Below, one piece after another: positions 17,989-26,691 of a stretch of DNA of 64,000 bases. The DNA comes from Bradyrhizobium sp. CB1717 (GTDB taxonomy: Bacteria; Pseudomonadota; Alphaproteobacteria; Rhizobiales; Xanthobacteraceae). Under the pieces are notes generated by a model. That model was not told the DNA's origin, did not search any database, and worked only from the letters and a program-made list of their open reading frames with translations. The position numbers and the translations under genes were made by a program. Where the stretch lies: positions 5,766,001 through 5,830,000 of the forward strand of contig NZ_CP121666.1 of the NCBI RefSeq assembly GCF_029714325.1. The letters run 5' to 3'. Each line of letters opens with the position of its first letter. Within the stretch, counting starts at the first letter, position 1.

Positions 17989-19379
17989 TACCTGATCGTG
18001 GTGGTGACGCCGAACACTGCGGCGTCACCGATCCGCGAGGTTCCGGTCGGATCGTTCGGATTCGGGACGCCGCCGGACGGGCGAAACACATACTGGAAGT
18101 AAGGCGCGATCAGCCAGCCCGGCTTGATGTGCGCCTCGTAGATCATCTCGAGCAGCGTCTCGTCGCTGCGCACCGGCCCCTGCACGCCGGTGTAGACATT
18201 CGTATCGACGTCGAGATGACGCGCGGTGTTCGAGATCCGCATATAGGCCATCGCCACGCCGAAGCGGTCGAGCGGACGTCCGGGCGTGAAGCCGACGAAG
18301 CCGATGCCGCCGTCCAGATAAAGGTCGATCAGATTGCGGTCCGGCGGGCTGTAGGCGATGCGGCCGAACGCCGTGATGCCCGGGAGCGAGGCCGAGGTGC
18401 TGTTCTCCTTCACCTGCGGCGGGCGGTAGAGCACCTGCTCGATCACCGCGAAGATGCCGTAGTTGCCACGAAGCTTTGCCGGGATGCCGCTTCCCGAGGG
18501 ATCGGCGATCGATTGCCCCTCCGCGGTAAAACGCTGGCTGTCGAACGAGCCATAATGCTTCCAGGCGCCCGGGGTGAAATTGCCGGCGAGCGGACGACCG
18601 CCAAAGTCGATGTCGTAGTTGAAGCGGACCTGCCCGATCAGCCAGGGCGGATCGTTGACGCGAAAGGCGAGGCCGTGATGGTCGCGAATCTGCGGGTCCT
18701 GATCGCCCGGACCCGAGGGATCACCGTTGAACACTGCACCATAGGCGGTGATCTGGTCTGACAGCGCCGCCTTGATGCGGATGCCGGGCACCGCGATCGG
18801 CGGCGCCGGGCCGCCGGCCGGAAGATTGCTCGCCTTGATCGCGGGCCAGCCGAAGGTGCCGTTGATGAAGAGGTCATCGGTCTGGCTGTCGAAGAACTCG
18901 ACGTCGGCGGCCTGCTGACCGGCCCTGATGTTCAGGCGATCGCCAAAGAAGCTCTGCTCGAAATAGGCGTTGTAGAGCCGCTGGTCGGGCAGCGCCTCGA
19001 TCTCGCTGATGGTGGCGAGGTTTTGCACGTAGTTGCGGGAGAGCCCCTGGCCGTAGATCACGAAGCCATTGGCGTAGAAGCGGCCGCCGGTCCAGCCGAC
19101 CAGCTTGTCGAGATCGGCATCGACCGAAAGATCGAGCCGGCCGAAATGGATGGCGCCGCGCTTCACGCCGCCGGAAATGTTGGCGATGTTGTCCGCGATA
19201 TAGGTGGCGCCGAAATTGAGGCCCTTGTTGGCGAGGCCGTCATGCCATTCGTTGAACCATTTTGGAAACAGCCATTCCGCCGCGCTCTCGTCCTTGGCAC
19301 CGGCAAGTGCGCTCGTGCTTGCCGCCATGCTGGTCAGCGCGACCGCGGCCGCCAGAGATTTTCGGGTACTCCAACTCAC
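17985..19379 (-). CDS. OprB-like carbohydrate-type porin
   Basis: A 464-residue outer-membrane beta-barrel protein. A signal peptide runs to about residue 26 (TSALA before GAKDE). The mature part has alternating amphipathic strands, many aromatic girdle residues and a terminal aromatic residue (TTIRY). Blocks such as GQQAADVEFFDSQTDDLFINGTFGWP and EMIYEAHIKPGWLIAPYFQYVFRPSGG are characteristic of the OprB carbohydrate-selective porin family. The actual solute is unknown; no sugar transporter is adjacent. The 3' end overlaps the stop of the convergent MFS gene. Confidence 0.85.
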   Translation of the reverse strand: MSWSTRKSLAAAVALTSMAASTSALAGAKDESAAEWLFPKWFNEWHDGLANKGLNFGATYIADNIANISGGVKRGAIHFGRLDLSVDADLDKLVGWTGGRFYANGFVIYGQGLSRNYVQNLATISEIEALPDQRLYNAYFEQSFFGDRLNIRAGQQAADVEFFDSQTDDLFINGTFGWPAIKASNLPAGGPAPPIAVPGIRIKAALSDQITAYGAVFNGDPSGPGDQDPQIRDHHGLAFRVNDPPWLIGQVRFNYDIDFGGRPLAGNFTPGAWKHYGSFDSQRFTAEGQSIADPSGSGIPAKLRGNYGIFAVIEQVLYRPPQVKENSTSASLPGITAFGRIAYSPPDRNLIDLYLDGGIGFVGFTPGRPLDRFGVAMAYMRISNTARHLDVDTNVYTGVQGPVRSDETLLEMIYEAHIKPGWLIAPYFQYVFRPSGGVPNPNDPTGTSRIGDAAVFGVTTTIRY

Positions 19380-19391
19380 GATCGGCGCGCG

Positions 19392-20408
19392 CTATTTGAA
19401 AATGCCCGTGCGCCGCATGAAGAGATAGGCCGCGCCGACCGAGGAGGCCATCAGCACCGCCGCCCAGAGGAATCCGGTCTCGACGTCGGTGAGCGGCAGG
19501 CCCTTGGTGTTCATGCCGAAGATGCCGGTGATCAGCGTCGGCGGCAGCAAGAGCGAGGTCACGATCGAGAGCGTGTGGAGGTGGCGATTGCTCTCCTCCT
19601 CGTTCTTGAAGCGCAGCTCCTCCTCGAGCAGGCGGCTGCGCTCGCGCAGCTCGACGATGTCGTGATCGAGCCCGTCGAGCCGCTGCGCCAGCTTGCCGGC
19701 GTGGATACGAAGCGCGGGCGAGAGGTGGTCGGTGTTCTTCTGGTCGAGGCGGTGGAACAGCACGCGCAGACCGGTGAGCTGACGATGCAGCCGGACGCAG
19801 GTGCGGCGAAGGCGGCCGAGGTTGCGGCGCATCTCGGACTTGGCCTCATCCGCCAAAATGCGTTCCTCGATATCGTCGATCTCCTGGCCGAGCTTGTCGA
19901 CCATTCGGTCGAGCGTGTCGGCGACCTCGTCAACGATCTTTTCCAGGAGATGGGCGACATTGTCGACGCGATAGCCGCCTTCGAGCACACGCCGCGTCGC
20001 GTCCGCCGAGCACAGCGCCTGATGGCGGCCGCTGACCAGGAGCCGCTCGGTCATGGCGAAGCGCAGGAACGCGGTCTCCTCCGTCGCGCTGTCGATCTCG
20101 CGGACGAGATCGGAGAACACGCCGTAGACGCAATGATCGATGACGTGGAGCTGCTGGAACGTGTCGTGCGAAAGCAACAGATCGCGCGCCAGCGGCGGCA
20201 GGCTGGACGCCGCAATCCATGGACGCACGCGCGCGTCCGTCAGGTTGAAATGCAGCCAGAGGCGGCCGTCATGACTGAACTCGATCGGCCGGTCGATCGG
20301 CAGCGCCTCTGCGCTGCCGTCGCTGTGCAGGCGGAACGCCCACACCAGGCCGGGAATGGCGGGGTCAGTGTCCGATATCGCGCTGACAAGCTTCGCCGGC
20401 TCAGCCAT
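19392..20408 (-). CDS. CorA/ZntB-family metal ion transporter
   Basis: About 338 residues. The cytoplasmic N-terminal funnel (to ~275) contains long charged helices, followed by two C-terminal membrane helices. The family signature is GMNTKGLPL after the first helix; GMN is universal in CorA proteins, and the downstream residues plus the N-terminal WLHFNLTD region fit the ZntB zinc branch. The ATG at 20408 gives a standard N terminus; an upstream in-frame TTG at 20420 is possible. It lies 12 bases upstream of the porin-gene start on the minus strand but no functional link is evident. Confidence 0.88.
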   Translation of the reverse strand: MAEPAKLVSAISDTDPAIPGLVWAFRLHSDGSAEALPIDRPIEFSHDGRLWLHFNLTDARVRPWIAASSLPPLARDLLLSHDTFQQLHVIDHCVYGVFSDLVREIDSATEETAFLRFAMTERLLVSGRHQALCSADATRRVLEGGYRVDNVAHLLEKIVDEVADTLDRMVDKLGQEIDDIEERILADEAKSEMRRNLGRLRRTCVRLHRQLTGLRVLFHRLDQKNTDHLSPALRIHAGKLAQRLDGLDHDIVELRERSRLLEEELRFKNEEESNRHLHTLSIVTSLLLPPTLITGIFGMNTKGLPLTDVETGFLWAAVLMASSVGAAYLFMRRTGIFK

Positions 20409-20519
20409 GGATAGCCCCAACCGTCAACAAATGCCCCGTCGCCGGACGATGGCTGACGGCATCGCCCGGCTCCACGCGGGTACTCAATTACGCCAGTGTT
20501 ACAGTTTGATGATGGCGCC

Positions 20520-21302
20520 CTACTCTGCGGCCAGCCCCGTCGCCGCCATTGCTTCGGCTTCCTTGACATAATCGTGCACGACACGGCCGAACGGCAGCGT
20601 CAGGTCGGCGATGTAGTGGTGCGCACCGAGGCAGCGGCGGACCGGGAAGTCCGCAACCGGCGCGTTGACGTGCGGCACCAGGTGCAGCCTGCCGGGTCCC
20701 ATCCAGGAGCCCTTCGGCACGATGTCGACAAGGTTGATCGCGACAAGCTGGCAGACTTCCAGACGACCGTCGACGCCCGGAATCATCTTCAGATTGATTT
20801 GCGTCTTCGACAGGGTGGCGCGGGTGAGATCGCCGTTGCCGGCCATGCTCTCGTGCTTGTAGCCCATCGTGCCCATCGCGACGAGCTGGCCGGCATACTC
20901 CAGCGTGCCCGTCAGCGTGTCCTTGACGATCTCGAGCTTGGGATGGGCGTACTTCTTGGGAAAACCCCAGATCTCGCGGCCGGCCGCGATCGGCGGATCG
21001 TCGTCCAGGTACATCTGCGAGACGAAGTTGACCTCCTCGCCGTCGAGGCGCGCGGGGATGACGAGGCCGGATTCGGTGTAGCTGCCGAAGCCGGAGGAGT
21101 CCGGCATCTTGATCCATTCGTAGTGAACGATGGGCTGGTCGATCGGCTCCAGCGGCTCAGGCAGGCCGGCGCGGATCAGGTCCGGGTCGGTCTCGTAGGT
21201 GATGACGAGGAATTCGCGGTTTACGAAGCGGTAGGGCCCGGCCGGATAGCTCGGCCCGGCGGCCGGCATGGACGGAAGTCTCAGCACATCTTCCCTGCGC
21301 AT
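20520..21302 (-). CDS. adc: Acetoacetate decarboxylase
   Basis: A 260-residue acetoacetate decarboxylase, converting acetoacetate to acetone and CO2. The signature GREIWGFPKKYAHP contains the catalytic lysine pair Lys116/Lys117, whose paired charges lower the pKa of the Schiff-base lysine. The flanking FVSQMYLDDDPP and the late GPGRLHLVPHVNAPVADFP segment are also conserved. It is divergent from a patatin-like lipase at 21526. In bacteria that store polyhydroxybutyrate, acetoacetate is an intermediate of its breakdown, so a link to storage-polymer metabolism is a reasonable inference. Confidence 0.93.
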   Translation of the reverse strand: MRREDVLRLPSMPAAGPSYPAGPYRFVNREFLVITYETDPDLIRAGLPEPLEPIDQPIVHYEWIKMPDSSGFGSYTESGLVIPARLDGEEVNFVSQMYLDDDPPIAAGREIWGFPKKYAHPKLEIVKDTLTGTLEYAGQLVAMGTMGYKHESMAGNGDLTRATLSKTQINLKMIPGVDGRLEVCQLVAINLVDIVPKGSWMGPGRLHLVPHVNAPVADFPVRRCLGAHHYIADLTLPFGRVVHDYVKEAEAMAATGLAAE

Positions 21303-21525
21303 CGCTGGTCTCCTGATGTCTGTGATGCCCGCCCGGCAGCGTCAGGCGGTGATGCAAATTGCTAGCCGCACTCGTTGACTGCGATGTGAAGGATTTCCGT
21401 CAGGCCCACGACCGCCGGCATTCCCGTTCCGGTTGACGCGCATGCAGGCGATGCATCGGCGCCGAAATTGTCATCACGCCGTCACCGCAGGACGCAATCG
21501 TTGTAGACACGCAGGAGGCATCACC

Positions 21526-22701
21526 ATGGACGCCCGCACATCGGAGCCGACCTACTCAACGCATCAGCCTCCCTCACGCGGCTGGCGCCCCGAGCGCTGC
21601 GACCGCGTCGCGCTGGTGCTGCAGGGCGGTGGTGCCCTCGGCGCCTACCAGGCCGGCGTTTACCAGGCGCTGCACGAGGCCGGCATCGAGCCCGACTGGG
21701 TCTGCGGCGTCTCGATCGGCGCCATCAACTCCGCCATCATCGCCGGCAACCGGCCGGAGCAACGGCTGGAGGCGCTGCGCATCTTCTGGGAGCGCATCAC
21801 CAACCGCAAGATCTGGCACTACACGCCCGACGGCGACGTCTTCCGCCAGTGGCGCAACCTCACCAGCGCGTGGATGACCTCCACCCTCGGCCAGCCCGGC
21901 TTCTTCACGCCCAATCAGGTCAACCCCTGGTTCAGCCCGGTCGGCGCCAAGACCGCCACCAGCTATTACGACACGATGCCGCTGAAGGAGAGCCTGCGCG
22001 AGCTCGTCGACTTCGACCTCATCAACGAGAAGAAGGTCCGCTTCGCCGTCGGCGCGGTCAACGTGCTCTCGGGCAACTTCATCTATTTCGACAACGCCCA
22101 TGACGAGATCGGTCCGGAGCACATCATGGCATCGGGCGCCCTGCCCCCGGCGCTGCCGATGGTGCGGATCGGTACCGATCATTTCTGGGACGGCGGAATC
22201 GTCTCCAACACGCCGCTGCAGCACCTGCTCGACCAGGAGGACGCGCTCAATTCGCTGGTATTTCAGGTCGACCTGTTCAGCGCCCGCGGCGTGCTGCCGC
22301 GCTCGATCCAGGACGTTATGGCCCGCCACAAGGACATCATGTATTCCTCGCGCACGCGGCACAACACCGACGTCTACCGCCGCACGCACAACCTCAAGGT
22401 CCTGCTCTACAAGGCGCTGGCGAAGCTGCCGGACGAACAGCTCTCCGAGGAGGAGCGCCAGCTGAAAGCGAGCCTGCGCAACATGCCGGAGATCGCGATC
22501 CTGCATCTGATCTACCAGCAGAAGGCCTATGAGGGCGACGCCAAGGATCACGAATTCTCGGGCACGTCGATGCGCGAGCACTGGACGAGCGGCTTTGAGG
22601 ACACCAAGCGCACCCTGAAGCGCCGCGACTGGATCAAGATGCCGGACGAAGGCATGGGCCTCGTGGTGCACGACGTGCACCGGGAGACGGAGAGCGCCTA
22701 G
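21526..22701 (+). CDS. Patatin-like phospholipase with C-terminal DUF3734
   Basis: A 391-residue serine hydrolase with a Ser-Asp dyad. Oxyanion loop GGGALGAYQAG (34-44), nucleophile motif GVSIG with Ser63, and DGGIVSN with Asp222. The region beyond residue ~270 (RTRHNTDVYRRTHNL..., LHLIYQQKAYEGDAKDHEFS) is the DUF3734 tail found in many alphaproteobacterial members. Family members hydrolyse lipids or, in some PHB producers, storage polyester. The start has a clear AGGAGG. Divergent from acetoacetate decarboxylase. Confidence 0.9.
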   Translation: MDARTSEPTYSTHQPPSRGWRPERCDRVALVLQGGGALGAYQAGVYQALHEAGIEPDWVCGVSIGAINSAIIAGNRPEQRLEALRIFWERITNRKIWHYTPDGDVFRQWRNLTSAWMTSTLGQPGFFTPNQVNPWFSPVGAKTATSYYDTMPLKESLRELVDFDLINEKKVRFAVGAVNVLSGNFIYFDNAHDEIGPEHIMASGALPPALPMVRIGTDHFWDGGIVSNTPLQHLLDQEDALNSLVFQVDLFSARGVLPRSIQDVMARHKDIMYSSRTRHNTDVYRRTHNLKVLLYKALAKLPDEQLSEEERQLKASLRNMPEIAILHLIYQQKAYEGDAKDHEFSGTSMREHWTSGFEDTKRTLKRRDWIKMPDEGMGLVVHDVHRETESA

Positions 22702-22906
22702 CGCGCTTCGCGGGGCGCTCAAATATAAAAGTGCGAAAACAACCCCATGCACAGTAGACTGGGCGTGGCGGATCAATGACTTGGCGAGTCCGCCAGGTCA
22801 TTTGACCCGTCGGGCAAAACAGGGGCATAATGCGACTATTCCGAATCCCTCCTCCGCCATTCCCGCAGAAGAGCGTGATCGGGCTGGCGCCGCCGTGCGC
22901 GACGCC

Positions 22907-23572
22907 TTAGCAGCTCTTCTGCTGCAAGTGCTGGATGCAGGTGCAGGTCGTCGACGTCGACCAATACTTCACGTCGTAGTACGGAAAGCTCGACGAGGTT
23001 GGGCTGTTCGTCGAGCAGCGCGGGAACAGGTAGTAGCTGTCGCTCAGCTTCACGGTGCCGGCGATGGTGTAGCCAAGGTTCGTCGTGTAATTATAGCTCA
23101 CCTCGCTCAGAATGAGCGAGATGTTCTTATTGCTGGGATTGTTCGGGTCAGGTGCGGTGAACGAGGACAAGGTCATCGGGTCCCCCTTCTTTCTCGCCGC
23201 CGACGTATTGGTCGACTCGCTCCATTGCACGGTCGCGTTTCCACTGCCGTCGGTGGAGACTTGAGACACCGTGATCGTAATCAGCGAAGCCCCGCTGGAA
23301 TCCTTGACGGCATAAGGCGCCATGATCGCCTGCGCCGAGCCGAGAATGGCTTGCATGCGGGCCGTGCTGAGCGACGTGTTCTGCGTGACCATGTCGGCGA
23401 CACTGTGCGCGGTGGCGCTGACCTTGACGTTCATCGCCAGCCCGTTGCCGAGCTCGACGCCGCCGACGTAGAGCACCAGCATGAACGGCGCTACGATGGC
23501 GAACTCCGTCGCGGCAACAGCGCGGTCGTCGGCTAGCAGGCGCCGAGCGCGAGACGACAAGGCGGCGATCAT
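22907..23572 (-). CDS. TadE-like pilus assembly protein
   Basis: A 221-residue protein with one N-terminal membrane helix (ATEFAIVAPFMLVLYVGGVELG, split here by Glu at the +5-like position). This is typical of TadE/TadF pseudopilins that are cleaved before the helix. The C-terminal part is Ser/Thr/Asn-rich with several cysteines (PRCSTN, TTCTCIQ). It is the last gene of a tad minor-pilin set; its ATG shares one base with the stop of the upstream TadE gene (TGATG). It probably helps assemble a Flp/Tad pilus or tight-adherence structure, but the core tad genes are not in the window. Confidence 0.82.
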   Translation of the reverse strand: MIAALSSRARRLLADDRAVAATEFAIVAPFMLVLYVGGVELGNGLAMNVKVSATAHSVADMVTQNTSLSTARMQAILGSAQAIMAPYAVKDSSGASLITITVSQVSTDGSGNATVQWSESTNTSAARKKGDPMTLSSFTAPDPNNPSNKNISLILSEVSYNYTTNLGYTIAGTVKLSDSYYLFPRCSTNSPTSSSFPYYDVKYWSTSTTCTCIQHLQQKSC

Positions 23573-24132
23573 CAGGAAGCTCCTGGCTCGTTCTGGAACG
23601 CGGCCGATGACATGAGCAGCCGGTTGCCGGTCGAAAGGTTCGAGAGGTTGAAACCGAGCGGCCCCAGCATGACGGGCCATACGTACATCACCCGGAGAAC
23701 GACGATGTCGCCGGCATCACCCGGACTGTATTGCCAGGTGTTCGTGACGGCTCCCGAAGCGTTGAAGGTCAAGGTCGGCATGGCGGTGTTGGCGCCGGAC
23801 CACGAGTTGGCCACCTGCAGGTCGACCATCAGACCACTGCAGGTGAACAGGATCGAGATCTGATCGCAGACCTTCTGCTTGAAGGCGGCCTGGGTCATCT
23901 GCGCGGACTGCACCTGCCCGGTCATGACCAGGCGCGCCGACTGACGCGCGATGTTTTCGAGCAGCTGTTGGGCAAAGAAGACGAGGAAGGTCTGAAGGAG
24001 CGCGATGATGAGGGCGAGGAACGGCGCGGCCACGAGCGCGAATTCGACGGCCGTGGCGCCCCTGCTGTCCCGCGCGAAAGCAGCGCAGCGATTGCGGCGT
24101 CTCTTGGTTGTTGCAACGTCCGGACCGGTCAT
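23572..24132 (-). CDS. TadE-like pilus assembly protein
   Basis: A 186-residue protein with a basic N terminus, then GATAVEFALVAAPFLALIIALLQTFLVF, of which the conserved AVEF glutamate and following hydrophobic helix identify a TadE pseudopilin. The rest is an extracytoplasmic domain with two cysteines (KVCDQIS, FTCSG). It lies nine bases after the TadG gene and overlaps the next TadE gene by one base, so the three are co-translated. TadE-like proteins are thought to be minor pilus components or assembly factors. Confidence 0.85.
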   Translation of the reverse strand: MTGPDVATTKRRRNRCAAFARDSRGATAVEFALVAAPFLALIIALLQTFLVFFAQQLLENIARQSARLVMTGQVQSAQMTQAAFKQKVCDQISILFTCSGLMVDLQVANSWSGANTAMPTLTFNASGAVTNTWQYSPGDAGDIVVLRVMYVWPVMLGPLGFNLSNLSTGNRLLMSSAAFQNEPGAS

Positions 24133-24141
24133 AACGCTTCC

Positions 24142-25590
24142 CTACTGCACCAGGCTGGCCGTGCTGGACGCGACCTTGATGAAGAGGTCCGTCAAGGCCG
24201 CGGAAATATCGCCGCCGGTCTGAACACTTTTATAGAAACCAGGCGAGGCGCATGCCTGGAGGTTTTGCGCAATCTTGCCGGTTGAGGAAGTAGGCTGGTC
24301 GTACTTGTCGATCCAGGTCATGTACCAGTTATCCGTTTTCTGGATACCGGTGGCGGGATCGGCAATGAGCTGCAGATACTCGGTATAGAGGACGGCGATC
24401 TTGATGCCCCGGTTCTTGATGGTCGTGCACATCGTCGTGTCGAGCGGTTGCTGGCATCGACTGTTGGAGGCGAAGCTCGCGTTGGGGCAAGTCGCGGAGA
24501 TCTTGTCTTCGACGCCGTCGGTGACGAGGAACACCACTTCCTGCGGCGTATCTCCCGACGCGTTACTGCCAAGCCCGGGAGTGGGCATGATGTCGTTGAT
24601 GCTTTTGAGCGTGCCGGCGATATCTGTGCCGTTGTCGGTCTTGCAGTTGGTTGTCGGAACGACGCAGTTCTGGTAGGCGACCGGCATCAGCGAGATGTTG
24701 TTGACCTGGGCTCCGGCAAGGCTCGGGGTGGTCAGCTTGGCCAGTTCGTTCAAAGTCAGGTCGAAGGTATAGAGCGCTGCTTTGTAGGTGGTGTTGTTCA
24801 AGGCCGCCATGCACTGCATGACGCCGCCCGAAATACCCGACTGCGGGCAGTTCGACCACGTATTGAGCAACTGGTTGACGGCACTCGTCACGAGATCGAT
24901 CCGCAATTTGATATTGTAGGATCGTGCGATCGCGAGGTTGTCCATGGTCCCGCCGTCGTGAGCGATATTGGTTTGATGACAGGCGAAGCCGCAGTTCTGC
25001 GAGGGCTTCGCTGTCTGGTACGCGGGGGCAGTGTACTTGATGAGATTGCTGATGTCGCCCGTGGTCGCGCCGATGCCCATGGACGGCGAGTCGTCCATCA
25101 GCAGATAGAAATTCATGTTGGGCGCGCTGGACGCCTTCGCCGTCGCCGAACCGCCGATCTGCCAGGTCTGCTTGCCGAGCACGCCGGGGAAATTGTTGAC
25201 CGAGTCCGCCGTGTAGGACACCGTGATGCTGCGCGAGAGCCCGGAATCGGTGACCGTGATCGTCGGCGTAGGCACCGCCGACAGACCGGAAAGATTGGCC
25301 TTCGCTGCGAACACGGCTGCTGCGGTCGCCTTGACGACCGTGGCGTCGCTTTGAGTCAACATCGCCGGCCGCACGGCTGCAATCGCGGCCGCGTCGGCGG
25401 CCGCGTTCAATTGCTCGCGCTTGCGCAAGGCCAGCGTGTAATCCAGCGTCATGCCCAGGAGAAAGATGATCGGAACCATCATCAGGGCGAAGATGATGGC
25501 GACATTGGCCTTCCGGTCTCTGGCGAAACCAAGCACTGCGCGGCGGAGCATTGCCCTTAACCCTGATTGCCGTCGTTGCGGCAGCGACAC
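24142..25590 (-). CDS. TadG-like pilus assembly protein with vWA domain
   Basis: A 482-residue protein. A membrane helix near residues 30-50 (ANVAIIFALMMVPIIFLLG) belongs to the TadG N-terminal domain. A von Willebrand A-type domain follows from ~160, with MIDAS residues in MDDSPS (Asp166, Ser168, Ser170) and a later VTDGVED. A cysteine-rich insert (QNCGFACHQTN) lies inside it. TadG proteins help anchor Tad pili to the envelope. It is the first gene of the three-gene minus-strand unit and has a 350-base upstream region with possible CtrA-type sites. Confidence 0.87.
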   Translation of the reverse strand: MSLPQRRQSGLRAMLRRAVLGFARDRKANVAIIFALMMVPIIFLLGMTLDYTLALRKREQLNAAADAAAIAAVRPAMLTQSDATVVKATAAAVFAAKANLSGLSAVPTPTITVTDSGLSRSITVSYTADSVNNFPGVLGKQTWQIGGSATAKASSAPNMNFYLLMDDSPSMGIGATTGDISNLIKYTAPAYQTAKPSQNCGFACHQTNIAHDGGTMDNLAIARSYNIKLRIDLVTSAVNQLLNTWSNCPQSGISGGVMQCMAALNNTTYKAALYTFDLTLNELAKLTTPSLAGAQVNNISLMPVAYQNCVVPTTNCKTDNGTDIAGTLKSINDIMPTPGLGSNASGDTPQEVVFLVTDGVEDKISATCPNASFASNSRCQQPLDTTMCTTIKNRGIKIAVLYTEYLQLIADPATGIQKTDNWYMTWIDKYDQPTSSTGKIAQNLQACASPGFYKSVQTGGDISAALTDLFIKVASSTASLVQ

Positions 25591-25677
25591 ATCCCTGAAC
25601 TGGTGAGATCGGGGCGGAATAAGGGGTTTTCAGCCCATTCCACGCCTGATCACGGGCGGACTATGAGGATGGGCTTC

Positions 25678-25765
25678 TTAATCAACGCTTACGGGCAATC
25701 CAGAAACATGGACCGCAACAAATTGAGATGTGTCTTATTGAGAGGGCATCATTAACGCCAATTAA
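25678..25765. promoter_or_regulatory. Possible CtrA-type boxes in the tadG upstream region
   Basis: The gene-free stretch 25591-25940 is locally AT-richer. It contains TTAA-7-TTAC (25678-25692) and TTAA-6-TTAA (25752-25765), close to the alphaproteobacterial CtrA consensus TTAA-N7-TTAA; neither is an exact match. They lie about 90 and 165 bases before the tadG start. Tad pilus genes are under CtrA in Caulobacter, which makes the match worth noting. I see no credible gene in this stretch. Confidence 0.3.
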
Positions 25766-25940
25766 ACAGGTTCCCGGAGATTGCAGCGATGGCGTGCAGG
25801 GACGCGTAATACGGACGGCCCCCGGTCGCCGGGCGACTTCGAGGCGCGCATCAAGGACATGGCGGTATGGGGGCGCCGGACGTGCCCCAATTGATTGTGT
25901 GCCGAAACGCGAGGCGCCTCCGCGCAGGCGGAGATCGAGG

Positions 25941-26435
25941 TCACTTCACTTCCTTGTTCAATTCGATTGCGACCTCCGACATCCAGGAGCCCGGAGCTTC
26001 CATCAGGAAGGACTGATGCGTGGCCTTGGTCTGGATCGTCACCAGCGCGGCCACCGTGTTTCCTTCAATCCGGGCCTCGATCAGGCCATCCTTGTTCGTG
26101 CCGTAGACCTTGCCGCCCTGGCGGTACTCGCTTTCGAACCAGTTTCCCGAAAGCTCCGTCCCGCTCTGCTCGATGTTGGCGGACAGGGCCATCTTGTACG
26201 CATCGCTCGCGCAGCGCAGGTCCAGTGTCAGCGACCGTCCGGGCCGCGTGACGTTGTACGCCACCTTGCAGCGAACCTTTTCACGCGGGCCGTCCGACGG
26301 CTTCATGGTGCCGGTGCCCGACCATGCGCCGGCCAGGCTGTCGAACACCTGCTCTGCCTGCAACGGGCTCGCGCCGACGAGCAAAAAGCAAATTACGCCG
26401 ACACCCACGCGCGTCGCCCAGAACTTCAATGACAT
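25941..26435 (-). CDS. Putative exported protein, lipocalin-like size
   Basis: A 164-residue protein that I do not assign to a named family. A typical signal peptide runs to about residue 24 (GVGVICFLLVGASPLQA before EQVFD). The mature protein has alternating beta-rich segments (GAWSGTGTMKPSDG, RSLTLDLRCASDAY, ELSGNWFESEYRQGGKVYG), which looks like a small periplasmic beta barrel. An in-frame TTG at 26468 is possible, but the ATG at 26435 places the signal peptide properly. Monocistronic, with a repeat upstream and the tad region downstream. Confidence 0.72.
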   Translation of the reverse strand: MSLKFWATRVGVGVICFLLVGASPLQAEQVFDSLAGAWSGTGTMKPSDGPREKVRCKVAYNVTRPGRSLTLDLRCASDAYKMALSANIEQSGTELSGNWFESEYRQGGKVYGTNKDGLIEARIEGNTVAALVTIQTKATHQSFLMEAPGSWMSEVAIELNKEVK

Positions 26436-26584
26436 CTGTAAATCCCGATTCGTAAAGTCTTGTCGCAAAGTCTTGGCTCGTCCTAGACCCGGACAGCCGC
26501 AGCAAGTTGACGAAGATGTTTACAGATGTTGCGGAGATTGCCTGAACGTTGCCGCCCTGAGGATCAAGCTCGGCTTTACGAACC

Positions 26585-26664
26585 CGTCATTGCGAGCGCA
26601 GCGAAGCAATCCAGAATCTTTCCGCGGAGGGACTCTGGATTGCTTCGCTACATTCGCAATGACG
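26585..26664. repeat. Palindromic repeat, CGTCATTGCGAGCGCAGCG family
   Basis: Arms CGTCATTGCGAGCGCAGCGA...CCAG and CTGGATTGCTTCGC...GCAATGACG are near reverse complements. Third copy in the window. It lies 27 bases beyond the stop of the carboxyltransferase gene, in the 3' region of that leftward transcript. Confidence 0.87.
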
Positions 26665-26691
26665 GTGGTGTTCGCTGCGACAGGCCGGGCC

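Noticed and set aside
22702..22906. Possible small RNA between the patatin and tad genes
   Set aside because: A short GCGC-rich hairpin near 22703 is visible, but there is no promoter or terminator pair to support an RNA gene.
25567..25755. 62-codon plus-strand frame upstream of tadG
   Set aside because: No ribosome-binding site, no hydrophobic or conserved pattern, and it overlaps the tadG start region.
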